64,000 nucleotides of DNA from Myripristis murdjan (lineage: Eukaryota > Chordata > Actinopteri > Holocentriformes > Holocentridae). Positions 12,660 through 24,847 of this stretch are shown one piece after another. Under the pieces are notes generated by a model. The model was not told the origin of the DNA. It was given only the letters and a program-made list of their open reading frames with translations, and made no database searches. Position numbers and translations under genes: made by a program. The DNA lies in NCBI RefSeq assembly GCF_902150065.1, contig NC_044001.1, positions 18,233,439-18,297,438 on the forward strand, read 5' to 3'. Within the stretch, counting starts at the first letter, position 1. The number at the start of each line of letters is the position of its first letter.

Positions 12660-14900
12660 ATAATTTAAGTATATCAAACAAAATTAATTGTAACTTATAT
12701 TTTCCTCATTAAATGAGACAATTTGTTAAATGCACAAACAAAAACAGTGCCATACTTGAAATGAGGATGTTTTGTTATATATTGAAGCAGCTGAACATTC
12801 ATTGGAAGGGTCAGCATAATAACATCTTGTCATTTTACATCTGTAAAATCACATGCTGTGTGGTGTTTGCTTAGACTATTGATTAAGAGTACGAAATGGC
12901 AATTCTGATACTTAACAATACTTTGTTAAATGTCTTTAAAATGAGTCTAAAAGAAAGTACATTTACATAAATGTTCTTCGATAAAAAAATCAATGGATGA
13001 TCAGAAAACAAAGGCACATTTAAGAGTATCCATGTCATTGTACTCAGACTTGAGAACCACTTCATGGTCAAGTTGTATTCCTCACATTGTCTTTGGAAAA
13101 CTGCGTCACTCAGTCAACTTTGCGGCTTGAAGAATTGTCACAAATAGATCAGTTGCCATGTTGCCGGTCCCATCAGTGCTCACCTCAAAAAGACTATTTG
13201 ATTTTGATTTTCAGATTAATTGCACTAGAGCTCCATGCTTCAAGTCCAGGTTGGCTAGTTGGTTTGGAGCCCTCCCAATGCCTAAAAACTGGTAGTAATA
13301 ACACCATGGAGGTCGAAAGAAAATATTTTCATTATTATTACTGTCGTCATCATTTTTTTTTTTTTTTTTTTAAATCCACAGAAGGTTTTGCTGAGTATGA
13401 TTTCTCTTTTCCAGCAACACCATGCTTCACACTCACATTTACACTTATATCATCCAGATGTTTTCTTCAGCCTCTCCTGTCCTGCACCTTTGGTCTCCAC
13501 ATTTGACAGCTAGTAGCCTTTGTAATAAAACCACTTGTATGCTATTTAGTCACCTCACTATTAGAGCCTTGTGGGTTGTTGAGTCATTTAGACAGTATTT
13601 GAAGTTCATTGTCAAAAGATGCAGTACAATACTCCCAAAGCAAACATCAGACATGTCATAACTCTTGCTTGTGAAAATTGACAGACTTCCTCTTTGAGGC
13701 ATCCTCCCTGGTACGACGTACAGTGTGTGTCCAGATCAAAGTCTGATGTGGGACATTAGTGTGCAGCATCTCATAAGTTTACTCAGTGGCCCAGGGTCCA
13801 CCAGGACTCCTTCAAAAAAAGATAATGTCACATGTTTTTTTTGTTTTTTTTTCTTTGTCTGGCAGCTCAGGAGTTAACTTAGGATAATTTTTATTTTTAT
13901 CATTATTTTATGTTTGTTTGTTTGTATTTGGCTGTTCACGCAGTGTTGTGTGACCGACACATCTTGCAGGGATTTCCTCCTTTCACATTAAAACGAGGTG
14001 GAAAAGAAAGGGGCTTAGCAGCAAAAAGTCGAGACATATTATGCATATCGGTGATGCTTCTTTCTTCGAGTGTGTCCCAGCCTTATTTCCGGGTTATGTC
14101 ACACGAGCTCTCCGCCCACGCCGTGCGTCCCATCACCACATCCAAGTGAACATCTTAAACCTTTTCATTATGGCTCTCGTTAACAGCCCTCCATTCAGGA
14201 AAGGCAGCCGTGTGTTCAGCTAACCAGGAGGTGTCTGTCAGGCTGTCGGGGGGTGGGCTGTCAGCCAGAAGTTAAACACAGTCATGTTTGAACACAGAAA
14301 CACAGGATAAGAGGAAACAAATCCTTTCAGCTGTGATATTTTAGCTCCTTTTCTGCAAGTGGGCTGTAATGAACGTGTTCCTATCCAGGCTGTGTCGAGG
14401 CGACGGACATATCTTTGAGGTCATTGTGCAAATTGCGACGCGACCTTCTACAGTGTGCGAATTGAGCTTTATTTGCATTGTCTGAAGGATATCTGTGTAT
14501 ATTTGGCTGTCTGTGCACTGAGAAATCCCATCGATCAATTCTGGCTGCAGATTTAATAAGCACTGTAGCCTAAGCGAGGTGCAGAATGAACTGCAGCTCA
14601 TCTGTTGTTGTTTTTTAGATAAGCCATATCACGAACCCGTGTTTTGGTAAACAGGCTCACGTTTGTACCACATTGCATTAGAGGCGGACTGTTTCTGAAT
14701 GGGAGTGATAACACCAGTCTGACCCTAATGTTGTGTCATAGCCATGACCAGATCTAAGAAAAATGCTGATATGTGGGTGACGCCTCAGAGGCAGAAAAAT
14801 ACAGTGGAAGACAAATGTCAGAATTGTTTTGCACCCCAAATGCAGGCCTTTGTGGCTGACTGTCAGCATGACCCCCCACCCCTCCGCTGATGGTACAGTC
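12657..14900. other. mlh3 3' UTR and mlh3-fos intergenic region
   Basis: AATAAA at 13524-13529 may end a roughly 1-kb mlh3 3' UTR. The remainder has poly(T) tracts (13352-13371) and short ORFs without recognised homology. Human FOS has TMED10 and NEK9 on its upstream side; I looked for exons of these on both strands and found none. Confidence 0.5.
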
Positions 14901-14928
14901 TTGGTTCATTCATAAAATTCTGGCGGAG

Positions 14929-14935
14929 TATAAAA
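14929..14935 (+). promoter_or_regulatory. TATA box of fos
   Basis: TATAAAA, followed by GGAGGGG, lies 127 bp before the fos ATG, as expected for a TATA-driven immediate-early gene. A TTTCCGGG (ETS-type) motif is present near 14086. I found no consensus CC(A/T)6GG serum response element between 14041 and the TATA box. Confidence 0.75.
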
Positions 14936-15055
14936 GGAGGGGCTTGCATTCTAGTCATCCAGTTACCAGGTATATACCTGGAGGAAGACCCGAGCACTTC
15001 ATAGAAACGCAAGGCGAGGGGCATATTTGTCATTGGTCTAGACTTGTTTTCTGTG

Positions 15056-17272
15056 ATGTATCTGAGCAACTTGAAGCCTGACATGGATTCGGCCTCTGCT
15101 AGCAGCCGGACAGAGTCTCCAGCCGGGACACATTGCCAGAAGACGCAAGAAGAGGCGAGCTCTCCTGCTTCCTCCTCAGAGAGCAATGCAAAGGTATGAA
15201 ATGATTTGGTGATTATATTACATATGCAATTTAGGCATCCAGTTTATAAGAAGCTCAGATGCACCGTTTGTCTCTTAAATAGCTTGAGCATACAGATGTT
15301 TTTTTTTTTTTTTTTTTTTTATTGGGGCGGGGGTGGGGGGGTCGAACTGATAAATAAGATTTTAATTGGTGGGTTGGCTGAATGTTTCATTTTTGAGAGA
15401 TTTACTAAATAATTGAGTCCGAGACAAATGCGAGGTGCAATGTGGGGAAAATATCACCGTGGACTTGTGTTGTTATGATTCCGACGTCCTGGGACCAAAT
15501 GTGAGCGTGTCGATGCAGCGGTTCATTGAGAAAAATAAATCCATTCAGGAGACTCCACAGCATCTCTGCGTCAGTGTTGACGTCAGAGACAATGATAAAG
15601 TCAAATATTGATCTGGAGAAGGCTATTTTTGGTGGGGTATATTTCAAGAAAATATAACACACATGTGGGCCACCCTATGTTCTGGACACTGAGGGAGTGT
15701 GGTTTATAGACTGTAGGTTGATTCATATGAGACTGTCATTACAATACCATGCATTTGAAACCACTGATTGCATAATAATATATTCATGAAGAAATCACCA
15801 GTGCTGTTGTTCTGATTGTGGTTCATTTATTTATTTATTTTTCAGGAGCTCTGCCAAGACATGGATGTACAAGCCACTCCATTTGTTCCAACAGTCACCG
15901 CAATTTCCTCTACCCCAGATTTTCAGTGGATGGTCCAGCCTACGATTATTACATCTGTCTCCCCGTCTCTGGGTAGCAAGCAAGCCAATGAACCGCAGAG
16001 CTCTCACCAGGCAACACCCAAAGCGGGCGGGAATAAAGGGAAAAATGCTGTCAGGAGGGGGAAAACAGAGCAGGTAGGTTAACTCAGATGAAGTCTTTAC
16101 CTGCTATTGGACACAACAGGCCACAGTGCAAATTTACATATGCCAATCTGAATTTCTTGTGTGCAGCAGCACTATTGTGCATGCTCATCCAGAGCTGTGT
16201 GCTGGCTGTGTGCCTTCCTTAGGCAGTCAATTTATATTCAGGTCACAGCAAGTCTGCAACAATGGTCTATTTTTAGACGCATTGCAGAGAAACATGCTTT
16301 TGCCACTCTTCAGAGGGAGAATTGGCAACGGATGTGGTGGATTAGGAGATGAAATGGGTAGATTCTTCAAGGTAATAACTGAATTATTTTTTTAACATGC
16401 CAGCTCTCTCCAGAGGAGGAAGAGAAGAAGAGGATAAGGAGAGAGAGGAATAAAATGGCTGCTGCAAAGTGTCGCAACAGACGGAGGGAGCTTACTGATA
16501 CACTGCAAGCTGTAAGTAAACAATGATCCATTTGCTCAGCTGTCATTTCCACTTAGTGCTATATTTCCCATATGGATGATTTGGAATGTTGATTTGTTTG
16601 AAGGAGACTGACAAGCTGGAGGAGGAAAAAGCAGCCCTGCAGACAGAAATAGCCAACCTCCTTAAAGAGAAAGAGAGGCTTGAATTCATCCTTGCCACAC
16701 ATAAACCAGTGTGCCAGATGTCAGAGGAGCTGGAGTCTATCTTCCAGGAGCCCACCGGGTCCCCAGAGCTTCCACTCAGTCCAGATGAGGGCAGGCTGCC
16801 AGAGGACGGCACCCAGGAAGCCCCTTCACTCCAGGACATGGACATCCCCAGCGATCCGTCCACAGCCATCTCGGGGAACTCAAACATCTTGCTGTGTGCC
16901 AGCGCTGAACTCAACATCTGCGACCTTGAGCCCTCTTTGGACATTAAGGAGGGGCTACTGGACAGTATGTTGCCCACTTTAGAGGAGAAAGCCCCGATGG
17001 AGACGGCCCGTTCGGTCCCAGACATAGATCTGAGCAGTTCTCTTGGGGTTTCGGACTGGGAGACTTTGTATAAGTCTGTTTCCAGTGACCTGGAGCCCCT
17101 CAGCACCCCCGTGGTGACCTCCACCCCCACCTGCAGCAGCTACCTGTCTGTTTTCACATTCGCGTGTCCTGAGCTGGACTCTCTCACAGAGGGACTTGAC
17201 AGTCATAAAAGTGGAGGCAACAAGGCTGAATCAGTTGACATCCTAAATTCTCCCACTCTCCTAGCCTTATAA
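15056..17272 (+). CDS. fos: Proto-oncogene c-Fos, AP-1 subunit
   Basis: Nuclear bZIP protein that dimerises with Jun proteins and binds TGA(C/G)TCA sites. Four exons, 15056-15193, 15846-16073, 16404-16511 and 16604-17272, all phase 0, give 380 aa, the same length as human FOS. Exon 2 carries the conserved [20 protein letters not shown] segment. Exon 3 has [17 protein letters not shown] and [12 protein letters not shown], the DNA-binding basic region, and exon 4 starts with the leucine zipper and ends in the diagnostic SPTLLAL. The N-terminus [12 protein letters not shown] differs from mammalian FOS, and the gene may be one of the two teleost copies (fosaa or fosab), which I cannot decide. The four-exon structure and neighbouring jdp2 support FOS over FOSB or FOSL2. 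The start follows a TATA box at a normal distance. Confidence 0.95.
15297..15320. repeat. Poly(T) tract in fos intron 1
   Basis: Run of about 22 T followed by a G-rich stretch. Nothing more can be said. Confidence 0.7.
15578..15585. promoter_or_regulatory. Consensus CRE (TGACGTCA) in fos intron 1
   Basis: A perfect palindromic cAMP response element lies 520 bp downstream of the start codon. CREB/ATF binding at fos is well established in the promoter; an intronic site acting this way here is inference. Confidence 0.4.
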
Positions 17273-17900
17273 TGTACAGAGGGAAGTTGTTGGTCCGATC
17301 TCTGTGATGTTTTGTTGCAGGTTCTTGACTTTGAAATGATATGAACAGAGTATGCCACAGTATGCTGTAACACTTCAAGGAGTACATTCATGAAATGTCT
17401 TGTGTGTGACAAAGCAACAGTGTAAACTTTCTCAAGATACATAGCCTACAGAATGATGTAGCTAATAAAAGCATGGCTTTTAATTTCACAGAAGGGATTG
17501 AACTAAGTTCTGATTTTAAATCGCATGCTGAGAAATTCCAAATAATTTTCAGAGCTCATATATTTGATCTTTTAATAGATCTAAGATGTATTGTGGAATA
17601 TAATGTTACAGTATGGTTTTGTGTTTTAATGTTAATAGTGTATTTATTGCTGTGAATGTTGTATTTAGGTATTCATCCATGTTAAGTACTTGCATACCTC
17701 AACATTATCAACTGTGGTTTGACCTCATTGTTAAAATGTTTAGAGTTTTCCATGAAAACATCCAGTGCTATATCTATCAAGATGTAATTTATGATTTATT
17801 TTTTTACCTTTCAGATTTTGACTTATTTGTTAAATTTAAAACCGAGTAAATGAGCATTGATTGCTTATTTATGCTGCTGAAAAATCACAATAAATCGTCA
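17273..17900 (+). promoter_or_regulatory. fos 3' UTR with AU-rich elements
   Basis: The 3' UTR is AT-rich with several ATTTA-type motifs between about 17640 and 17880 (for example GTATTTATTG and CTTATTTATG). This resembles the AU-rich instability element that makes mammalian FOS mRNA short-lived. AATAAA at 17889-17894 is the likely poly(A) signal; an earlier AATAAAA near 17463 could give a shorter form. Confidence 0.65.
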
Positions 17901-17984
17901 TTCAGAGTGACGTATGATGCCAGTGTTTGCAAGCTCAGTTTCCGTGGCAGATTTCACGCGCTCTGAAGAGTCAAGCCTAAAAAA

Positions 17985-17985
<1 letters not shown>

Positions 17986-18078
<93 letters not shown>
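17986..18078. repeat. (GT)n microsatellite, over 90 bp
   Basis: Nearly pure GT dinucleotide run about 100 bp beyond the fos poly(A) signal. Confidence 0.95.
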
Positions 18079-18081
<3 letters not shown>

Positions 18082-19788
18082 GTATGTTTTCCCCATAGAA
18101 GTCCTCAAACTGTACAGTGTTATAATGTTCCGATGAAAGGACTAACAGTGTGCACAAGTACCTTTGGCAGTTTACAGCGACTTTATGGTGCTTTATTGTA
18201 TTTTTTAAAAAAGTCTCCTCTGGCATCACTGTATAGGCCGGTTAATAATGTGCTGCCTCATTCATACTGTATAATTGCATAATTTGTTTAAGGATTAGGC
18301 AGTAGTTGTGTGCCGGTCTACATGAGGCAGTCTGTCGGTGCAGTCTGCAGCCTCGGTCCGGTTTCTTTTTTGTTTCTATGGGAGGAGCGGCGCGACTTCC
18401 CCACTTCTGCCCCCACTTCATGTACTTTTTTACATCCCTGCTTACGTTTGGCTGGCATAGCCTAATTTCCGCATTCCCAAATCCTCCCAGATTGGGATCA
18501 CATTTAAAAAACGGGCTGATGCAACGATTTCCACTTTTTAAAATCTACTCTCGACCTTCGGCTGACCAGAAGAGAGGACATTTGTTGCACCTGGGATCAA
18601 AGTCAGGTCCGTACCAAACTTCATAAGTCGCGATCTGGAGAATATTGCACATCGGCGCGCCACACAGATCATAACGAGTGTAGTTTGCGAACGGGCTGCA
18701 AGCAGGTCCATTATGTTGTAGCCTATGCATGCGGTGCATTTCATTGCAAACTGTGCTTTTGGTGTGTTTTTTTTGGTGTTCAAAGTAGACCTGACATCTT
18801 CTTGACCATGCTGTACAAAGACCATTATTTTCTTTTGTTTGCATGCTCTTACATGTGCAACTACGAGGTGAAAAATAGTGCAGAATTTTCTTATTCTGTA
18901 AAAGCTTCATGTTATTATTCACAGTGTTGCGCTTTGTTTCGCATAGTCCCACCAACCTGAGGAGAAAATGCCCTTACACGGCAGGCTGTAACATTTTGAC
19001 TGCAGCTCTCTTATGGAAAGGCAAAGTTACGTAAGACAAATGCCGCACTGAAGAAAAACTTCCGCTTTGAAATTGACCCATGACTTCAGTGTAAAATATG
19101 GCTCTCATTGTTACTCTACACCCATGTAACAGCAAAACGCACTTTTGACAGACATAGCCAACAAAAGCTCACAATTCTAAACAAATGTCAGTGCATATTA
19201 ATGAAGTAGCCGGCAAGGTGGAGCTTTGCGGGCTCCTATAAAAGTGTTAAAAACAAAAAATCCTATGCAAACCTATCAGCTGGTATGTGATGGCAGTGGT
19301 TTTGGTGTGGAGTCCTGGGACGGCCTCAGGCTAGTCCTCCTGTCCCCTAAAAGTTGTCATTTTGAGAGAATGCAGAATCACTTTTCGATCACACCTACAG
19401 GACCCCTTCATCAAATGACACCTATTATCTTTATGTGTATTCAGCTGGTAGCCCTTATTCTGACAATCAAAACAAGTGGCAACATGCTCTAGTTTTCTTT
19501 TTATTTACTTGTGTTTGGTTAAAAAGTTCAAATCCAAATATGTATATTTTATCATGAAGAACCTGGGTATCCATTTTATTAGTGAATTTCACAACACGGG
19601 GTTGTAGAGCAAAACACACGACTGCTTGGTTATGATGTCCCAGCAACATGACCTGGAAACTTCCACTCAGTCTTCTTTGACCTTTATTTTGGGGAAGTGC
19701 AAAAGATGACACTAATGAGCATGAGAGAGACTCATGTAACTTGTAAATTCATTTCCTCAGGACTGTCAAACATGCACAAGTGCTGTGA

Positions 19789-19825
<37 letters not shown>

Positions 19826-20624
19826 TCCGAATTTCTCTTAGGATAGTGTTAAAGTCAAGATTTTTAGAAGATTAAGTAATCCAAGTGTTGTGCACAGTTA
19901 TATTTCTGTGGGAAATTGCCTATTCATTCCTGCAGCGTGGGCTGGACGATTTTGAGAGCAAATGACCTCAGTCGGTTGTCTTGCCTGCATCATATGGCTT
20001 GGAGATCTGCTGAGCGGCTGTAGTAATTTCCTGTTGTCCTTGGCTACCTCTGCTCACACACCTTTTTCATCGTCTTTGGACTTAACTGGGTATGCCTGAG
20101 TCTCAGCATTCACTATTTTACAAATCAAGTTTTTTTTGCCAGTGGAAGCAGGCAGACATACAAAACCTTTTGGTCTCCAAATCTGTTCAACACAAAGCAT
20201 TCTAACCAAACAAAGTCATCTCTGATATTTACATTTATGATTTGGTGACACCAACAAAAAGGGGTTTATTAAATTTGGAGCTAGGCTTGGCCACATTAAT
20301 GCTCTATTTTGGCAGCCACATTCCACTCCCCTGACATGAAGGCTCATGTGGAGGAAAACACGGGAAACGGGTGTTTCTTGGCAGGGACCACCTTTAGCTC
20401 TCCTTGGAATAAAGGGGAATTTGTCTGCTTTTGTACAGCAGTGTTTGTCTCTCTTTTGGCTTCTTTGGGGGTTAAAAAGGTAAATTCTTGCCAACACCTC
20501 TGTATATAGGAGTCTGTCTATTGCTGAAGAAGAGGCAAAATGATAGAGTAACCTAAAGGGAGACACAAAGTATGGCCTTATAGTTTCATCTGCCTGTCTC
20601 CTAACTTCTCCCTGTGCCTCCCAG
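18079..20624. other. fos-jdp2 intergenic region with possible jdp2 promoter
   Basis: No coding sequence recognised. A TATAAAAG at about 19238-19245 is followed some 40 bp later by CAGCTG and GTATGT, a possible donor. Together these could mark a short noncoding first exon of jdp2. A poly(A) tract of about 33 bp lies at 19790-19822. The acceptor of the first coding jdp2 exon (pyrimidine-rich, CAG at 20622-20624) shows that an upstream noncoding exon must exist. Confidence 0.4.
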
Positions 20625-20650
20625 CTGTGGTCACGGCCGACCCTGACAAG

Positions 20651-21659
20651 ATGCCAGGACAAATCCCAGATCCCTCTGTGACAGCGGGCTCCCTGCCCAG
20701 CCTGGGCCCGCTGGCTGGGATCTCAGCCACCACACTGACTGACCAGCTCAAGTTTGGTGACCTCCAGGAGCTGGGGACTATGCTCTCACCTTTGCAGTTC
20801 TTGGACAACCTGGGGAAGAGGCAGCTGGTCATCAAAACTGAGGCATGGATGTTGTAGCGGTTCCTTTTAGATGGAAACCAGTGTTTTCTCATTTTAAACC
20901 TCCCTGTAATTCATAGCAGTGTAGTTTGTTTTCTGTTTTACTCTGCTCACATGTTATTTCCTGATTATTGTTTTAATAATATGTTTATTTGACAGCTCAA
21001 ACAGTGCTGTTTTTCAGATTTACCATACTCAGGCCACTGCATGTAAACTGGCATAATGTAACATCATGAAAGTGGAAGTGCCTTTGTTATTACAGTTTAG
21101 TATCTTAACCAACAGAGCCACCTAGTGGAAGAATTGTGACTGTGCCCAAATGTAGATCCCTTATATCTTATCAAATTCTCAAACTTTTTGTCCTGCACTT
21201 TTATTTAGAGAGATGAGGAGGAAGAGAGAAGGAAAAGAAGACGAGAGAAAAACAAAGTGGCTGCAGCACGATGTCGAAACAAAAAGAAAGAAAGGACAGA
21301 TTATCTGCAAAAGGTGAGGCATTTCTTTCAAATCACTTTCGTTATTTTACTTTCTGACATATTTATGCATGATACATATGCAGGGAGTAATTGGTCACTA
21401 CTTAATCTTCCCTCTCCCCTATTTTGATTCTGTCTTCCTTAATTGCTTCCCTTTTTTGTCCACCCTCTCCCAGGAATCAGAGCGACTGGAGATGATGAAC
21501 TCTGACCTCAAAGCCCAAATTGAGGAGCTGAAGCACGAACGACAGCAGTTGATCCTCATGCTTAACCGCCATCGCCCCACATGCATTGTCAGGACAGATA
21601 GTGTCAAAACCCCCGAGAGCGAGGTCAACCCCCTGCTGGAGCAGCTGGAGGCCAAGTGA
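20651..21659 (+). CDS. jdp2: Jun dimerization protein 2
   Basis: Nuclear bZIP repressor that dimerises with Jun and ATF2 and binds AP-1 and CRE sites. Three coding exons, 20651-20842, 21209-21313 and 21474-21659, give 160 aa (human 163). The N-terminus MPGQIPDPSVTAGSLPSLGP is the family signature. Exon 2 encodes the acidic stretch and basic region, RRREKNKVAAARCRNKKKER. Exon 3 holds the zipper, IEELKHERQQLILMLNRHRP, and the conserved TDSVKTPESE tail. The exon 1 donor is not GT: conserved length and frame place the junction after ATCAAAACTGAG with GC next. A GT-based alternative 15 nt downstream joins to an acceptor 2 nt later and would insert three residues. An acceptor at 20624 shows a noncoding upstream exon. 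The likely poly(A) signal is AATAAA at 22722-22727. Confidence 0.93.
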
Positions 21660-21927
21660 AGGTGTGATGACTTACCACAGGTTCTGTTTACAGTCAAGAA
21701 GAATCAGCCAACTAACAGCACTTAGCCCTGAGCCTCAGCCCTGGAGGAGAACCAGCGAAACACTCCTGCCTTAAGACACAGCATTTATCCACAGAGTGGA
21801 TACAATGTGTATGGACACTGTACTGGCGGTTCAATTTAATATTTTTTTTTTCTTCCTTTTGTCATTCAGTTTAGTTGTCACTGAGAAGCACACAACTCCA
21901 GCCACTGCCAATATAGAGCAGGTGAAA

Positions 21928-22353
21928 TTAAAGGAAAAATCCACCCTAAAATACTTTAACACTATAGAATAGCTGCATGCTGCACTGCTGTTGGTGATGT
22001 ATTGCTTTTCTTCTTGAGATAAGTGAACAAACATGACACGACATCACATTCAGATCTTTCCAGTGCAGCTACAGAGGAGTTTAAGTCGAGATGATTGTTC
22101 AAATCTAAGACATTGAATGACATGACATTGTTGTAACTCCCTCAGAGTCACAGCAGGGTTTGTTTCTAGATGTAGCATGTTGCATGTAGATAGGAGAAAT
22201 CTATCGTATAAAAAGGCAGGCAAACCATGTAGAAAATGATGAAGAGGCAGGTTGAGAGTAAACAAATGCTTAGCAATGCTTAAATGCATTGAGCATCGCA
22301 GATTGCTGATGCATAACAGTGTACTAGCATTTAAGGGTGGTATATTCCTTTAA
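21928..22353. mobile_element. TTAA-flanked MITE in the jdp2 3' UTR
   Basis: The left end TTAAAGGAAAAATCCACCC is inverted at the right end, GGGTGGTATATTCCTTTAA, with TTAA at both boundaries, as in piggyBac- or Kolobok-type insertions. It is 426 bp and noncoding. It lies between the jdp2 stop codon and the AATAAA at 22722, so it is probably transcribed as part of the 3' UTR. Confidence 0.75.
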
Positions 22354-22749
22354 TTAGCTTACTCTAGAAGATTGCCCAGTTTTTCAAAAATCAGTGTATC
22401 AGCCTTATTGGCACAGTTGAGCTATTGTTAATTGATATCTATCACATCTGGTTATTTTTCTCTCTTGTGTTACACATGTTGTGGCACAGCGGTTGATCCG
22501 TTTTCCTTTTTTCCTTTGTTTTTTTTTTTTTTTCTTCCCTGTTTTGGCGCAGGCGTCACATATGCACATATATATGGACTGTTTACATTTTAGTTGCCTA
22601 ATTCCTGTTACTAGCTTACATTGTTACTTCCAGTTATGTTTATGTTTTTTTTATACTTTTGTATATGATGTCATATAGGCATATAAGCTATCATAAAATG
22701 ACATTTTGTATTTCTGCAAGAAATAAATATTTAGTTTCTTTTCTACTTG

Positions 22750-24262
22750 AATTCTTCAGCCTTACAACCATGACAGGATGTCAGTTATGTTGTGCATCTA
22801 CAATTTTTCATGGATTTGATTTCTGGATATGACTGCCATCTGGTGGCCAGTAGAAGCACAAGCTGATGGATCTCATGCAAGCTGTCTCAGAGGCTCCCAG
22901 ATGTGTAGGTGGTTCACCACATTTGCGATATTCTTATTTCATTTTTCTTTACTGTAACATCTGCTTCTGTGTTATGCAAATTTTATGCAGATTTTATTAT
23001 TTCAAATTTAATTTTCATAACTTAGGTGGGACCTAAGTTAGAGGGTTTAGAGGGTTTCTGGTTTCTTCAGCAAATGAGGAAAGTTTAATTTCACTTCTCA
23101 GATGTCGCAATGAGAGTGTATAGTTGACCAAGTCTCATAAATAATATCACAAACGCTGCTTTGTTCACAAGGATCAATGATCCGACTGTTACATATCTGC
23201 CTATAGTATCCACAGTTCAGACATTCTGGGTTAATTTACAGCCTGAGCAGCAGAAATCAAATGTTGTTTCCATTTTTTTGCTGTGTTCAGATTTTTTCAT
23301 TTACATTGCATAAGTAAGGGGGGAAAAAGATCAGCACAATAAGAATTAACGGGCACCCCATGTGCCAGATATAAGAACAGTACACCCTTTTATATCCAAA
23401 GGGTGCTGGAGTAAAAGTGAGATTAGTCCTTCTCAAGGCAGTCATTGTGTCTACCAGGAGGGATTTTTACTGGCAGATTAACAAGGCGATGACTGAGACA
23501 TGAATTTAAACAAAGCTTTTGCTCATAGACAGTTAATATGAATAATATATAAAGTTACAGAAGGTTTTTTGTCCATTTTTCACGTTTAAACTGTACCTCT
23601 ATCAAAGCTATGCCATATAGGACACAAAATAAGTCTACTAAGCATAGGTTAAACTCACTTTTTGCCTATTATATCTCAAACCCCTGTGTGAGTTTTGTGA
23701 TGCTATTTACTGTAGAAAGGTAGATGTAGTTGCTTCATTGTTGGCTGGTAGCTGATATTGTCTATACTGCCCTATTTAACACCCAGTGTGTTTCTTATCA
23801 TTGGTCCAACTTCCAGCTGGGTGGAGTAAGAGCATGAGACAGCGCATAGTGTTTGTCATAAAGGAGATTTCCCCACACAGCTCAAGTATTGAATGAACTT
23901 CAGGGGAATTAGCCATTCGCTGGAGATGCGTGCTTCACACATGAGAGAAGTTTGAACCGGCTGTTCAAGTTATCGCTGCGACGCTGTGTTTAAGAGCAGA
24001 CGGAATCAATATCCTTGTTCAAATGACACTTGAACGAACTGTCAGGCAGGGTTTATGCGCACTGTCAAGCGATCAATTTGGAAAGCAGCTGAACGAAACT
24101 GACATTTCATTTGTGTTACTTCTGTAATTTAAGTCATCAGGACTTCCCCGAAAACAGTCCAGCCTTTATTAGAAATTGAATATAGCGCAAGTGCGGCGAC
24201 TGATTGTGGAAGATTTGGCCTATTTACATCTAGAGTGGTCGTCTTAATTTAAACAGGTGGAA
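22750..24262. other. jdp2-flvcr2 intergenic region, no batf found
   Basis: In human, BATF lies here. I searched both strands for its basic region and zipper and saw nothing. The last 400 bp, near 23930-24240, are more GC-rich and probably hold the promoter and 5' UTR of the flvcr2 exon 1a transcript. Confidence 0.5.
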
Positions 24263-24847
24263 ATGGAAGATAGCACGTCGGACTTTGACGACAGGGGCGC
24301 AAAGGATGCCAGTAAGAACGGTTTGGACTTGGGAGCAAAACCCCCGGCCGCCTGGGAGCAAATTGAAAGTGGCGGCATTCTGAACGCGGACAGCGGCTCC
24401 CCGGCCACCACGCGTTTATACAAGAGGCGCTGGGTGATGGTGTTCCTGTTCAGCTCCTATTCCCTGTGCAACGCTTTCCAATGGATCCAGTACGGGATCA
24501 TCAACAACATATTCATGAAATTCTACAATGTGGACTCCTTCGCCATAGACTGGATGTCCATGATCTATATGCTGACCTACATCCCCTTCGTTTTCCCAGT
24601 CACTTGGCTCCTGGACAAGAAGGGGCTGCGGGTCATAGCGCTTGTGGCCACCGCTATTAACTGCGGCGGGACGTGGATCAAGGTGGCCAGCGTCCGGCCC
24701 GACCTGTTCTGGGTCACCGTGCTGGGACAGTTCGCATGCTCCCTCGCCCAGGTGTTCATCCTCGGGATGCCCTCCCGCCTGGCATCGGTCTGGTTCGGCT
24801 CGGAGGAGGTTTCCACCGCCTGCTCCATTGGAGTTTTTGGCAATCAG
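24263..24847 (+). CDS. flvcr2: flvcr2 first coding exon 1a (canonical N-terminal half)
   Basis: Encodes 195 residues starting [10 protein letters not shown]: a cytosolic N-tail, then TM1-TM4 and the start of TM5 of an MFS transporter. Key motifs are [16 protein letters not shown] (Trp74), [28 protein letters not shown] (Gln163) and GVFGNQ at the phase-0 donor (CAG, then GTGAGT). By eye it resembles human FLVCR2 more closely than exon 1b does. From memory, Trp74 and Gln163 align with human FLVCR2 Trp102 and Gln191, which contact choline in published structures. It has no following exon of its own that I could find. It either splices to the shared exon at 38375 or is the surviving start of a tandem copy. 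ATG 24263 is the first ATG in the frame. Confidence 0.9.

Noticed and set aside
13087-13506. 139-codon plus-strand ORF after mlh3
   Set aside because: Contains a homopolymer Phe run from poly(T), has no recognised motif and looks like chance reading of a 3' UTR.
17954-18282. Long ORFs encoding poly(Cys-Val) or poly(Thr-His) over GT repeats (also 12453-12677 and 43097-43498)
   Set aside because: They are translations of dinucleotide microsatellites and have no codon or homology support.
18306-18960. Several overlapping ORFs between fos and jdp2
   Set aside because: Frames on both strands overlap without motifs or codon bias.
20216-20662. 148-codon minus-strand ORF upstream of jdp2
   Set aside because: Overlaps the jdp2 exon and has no family motif; it is a chance frame.
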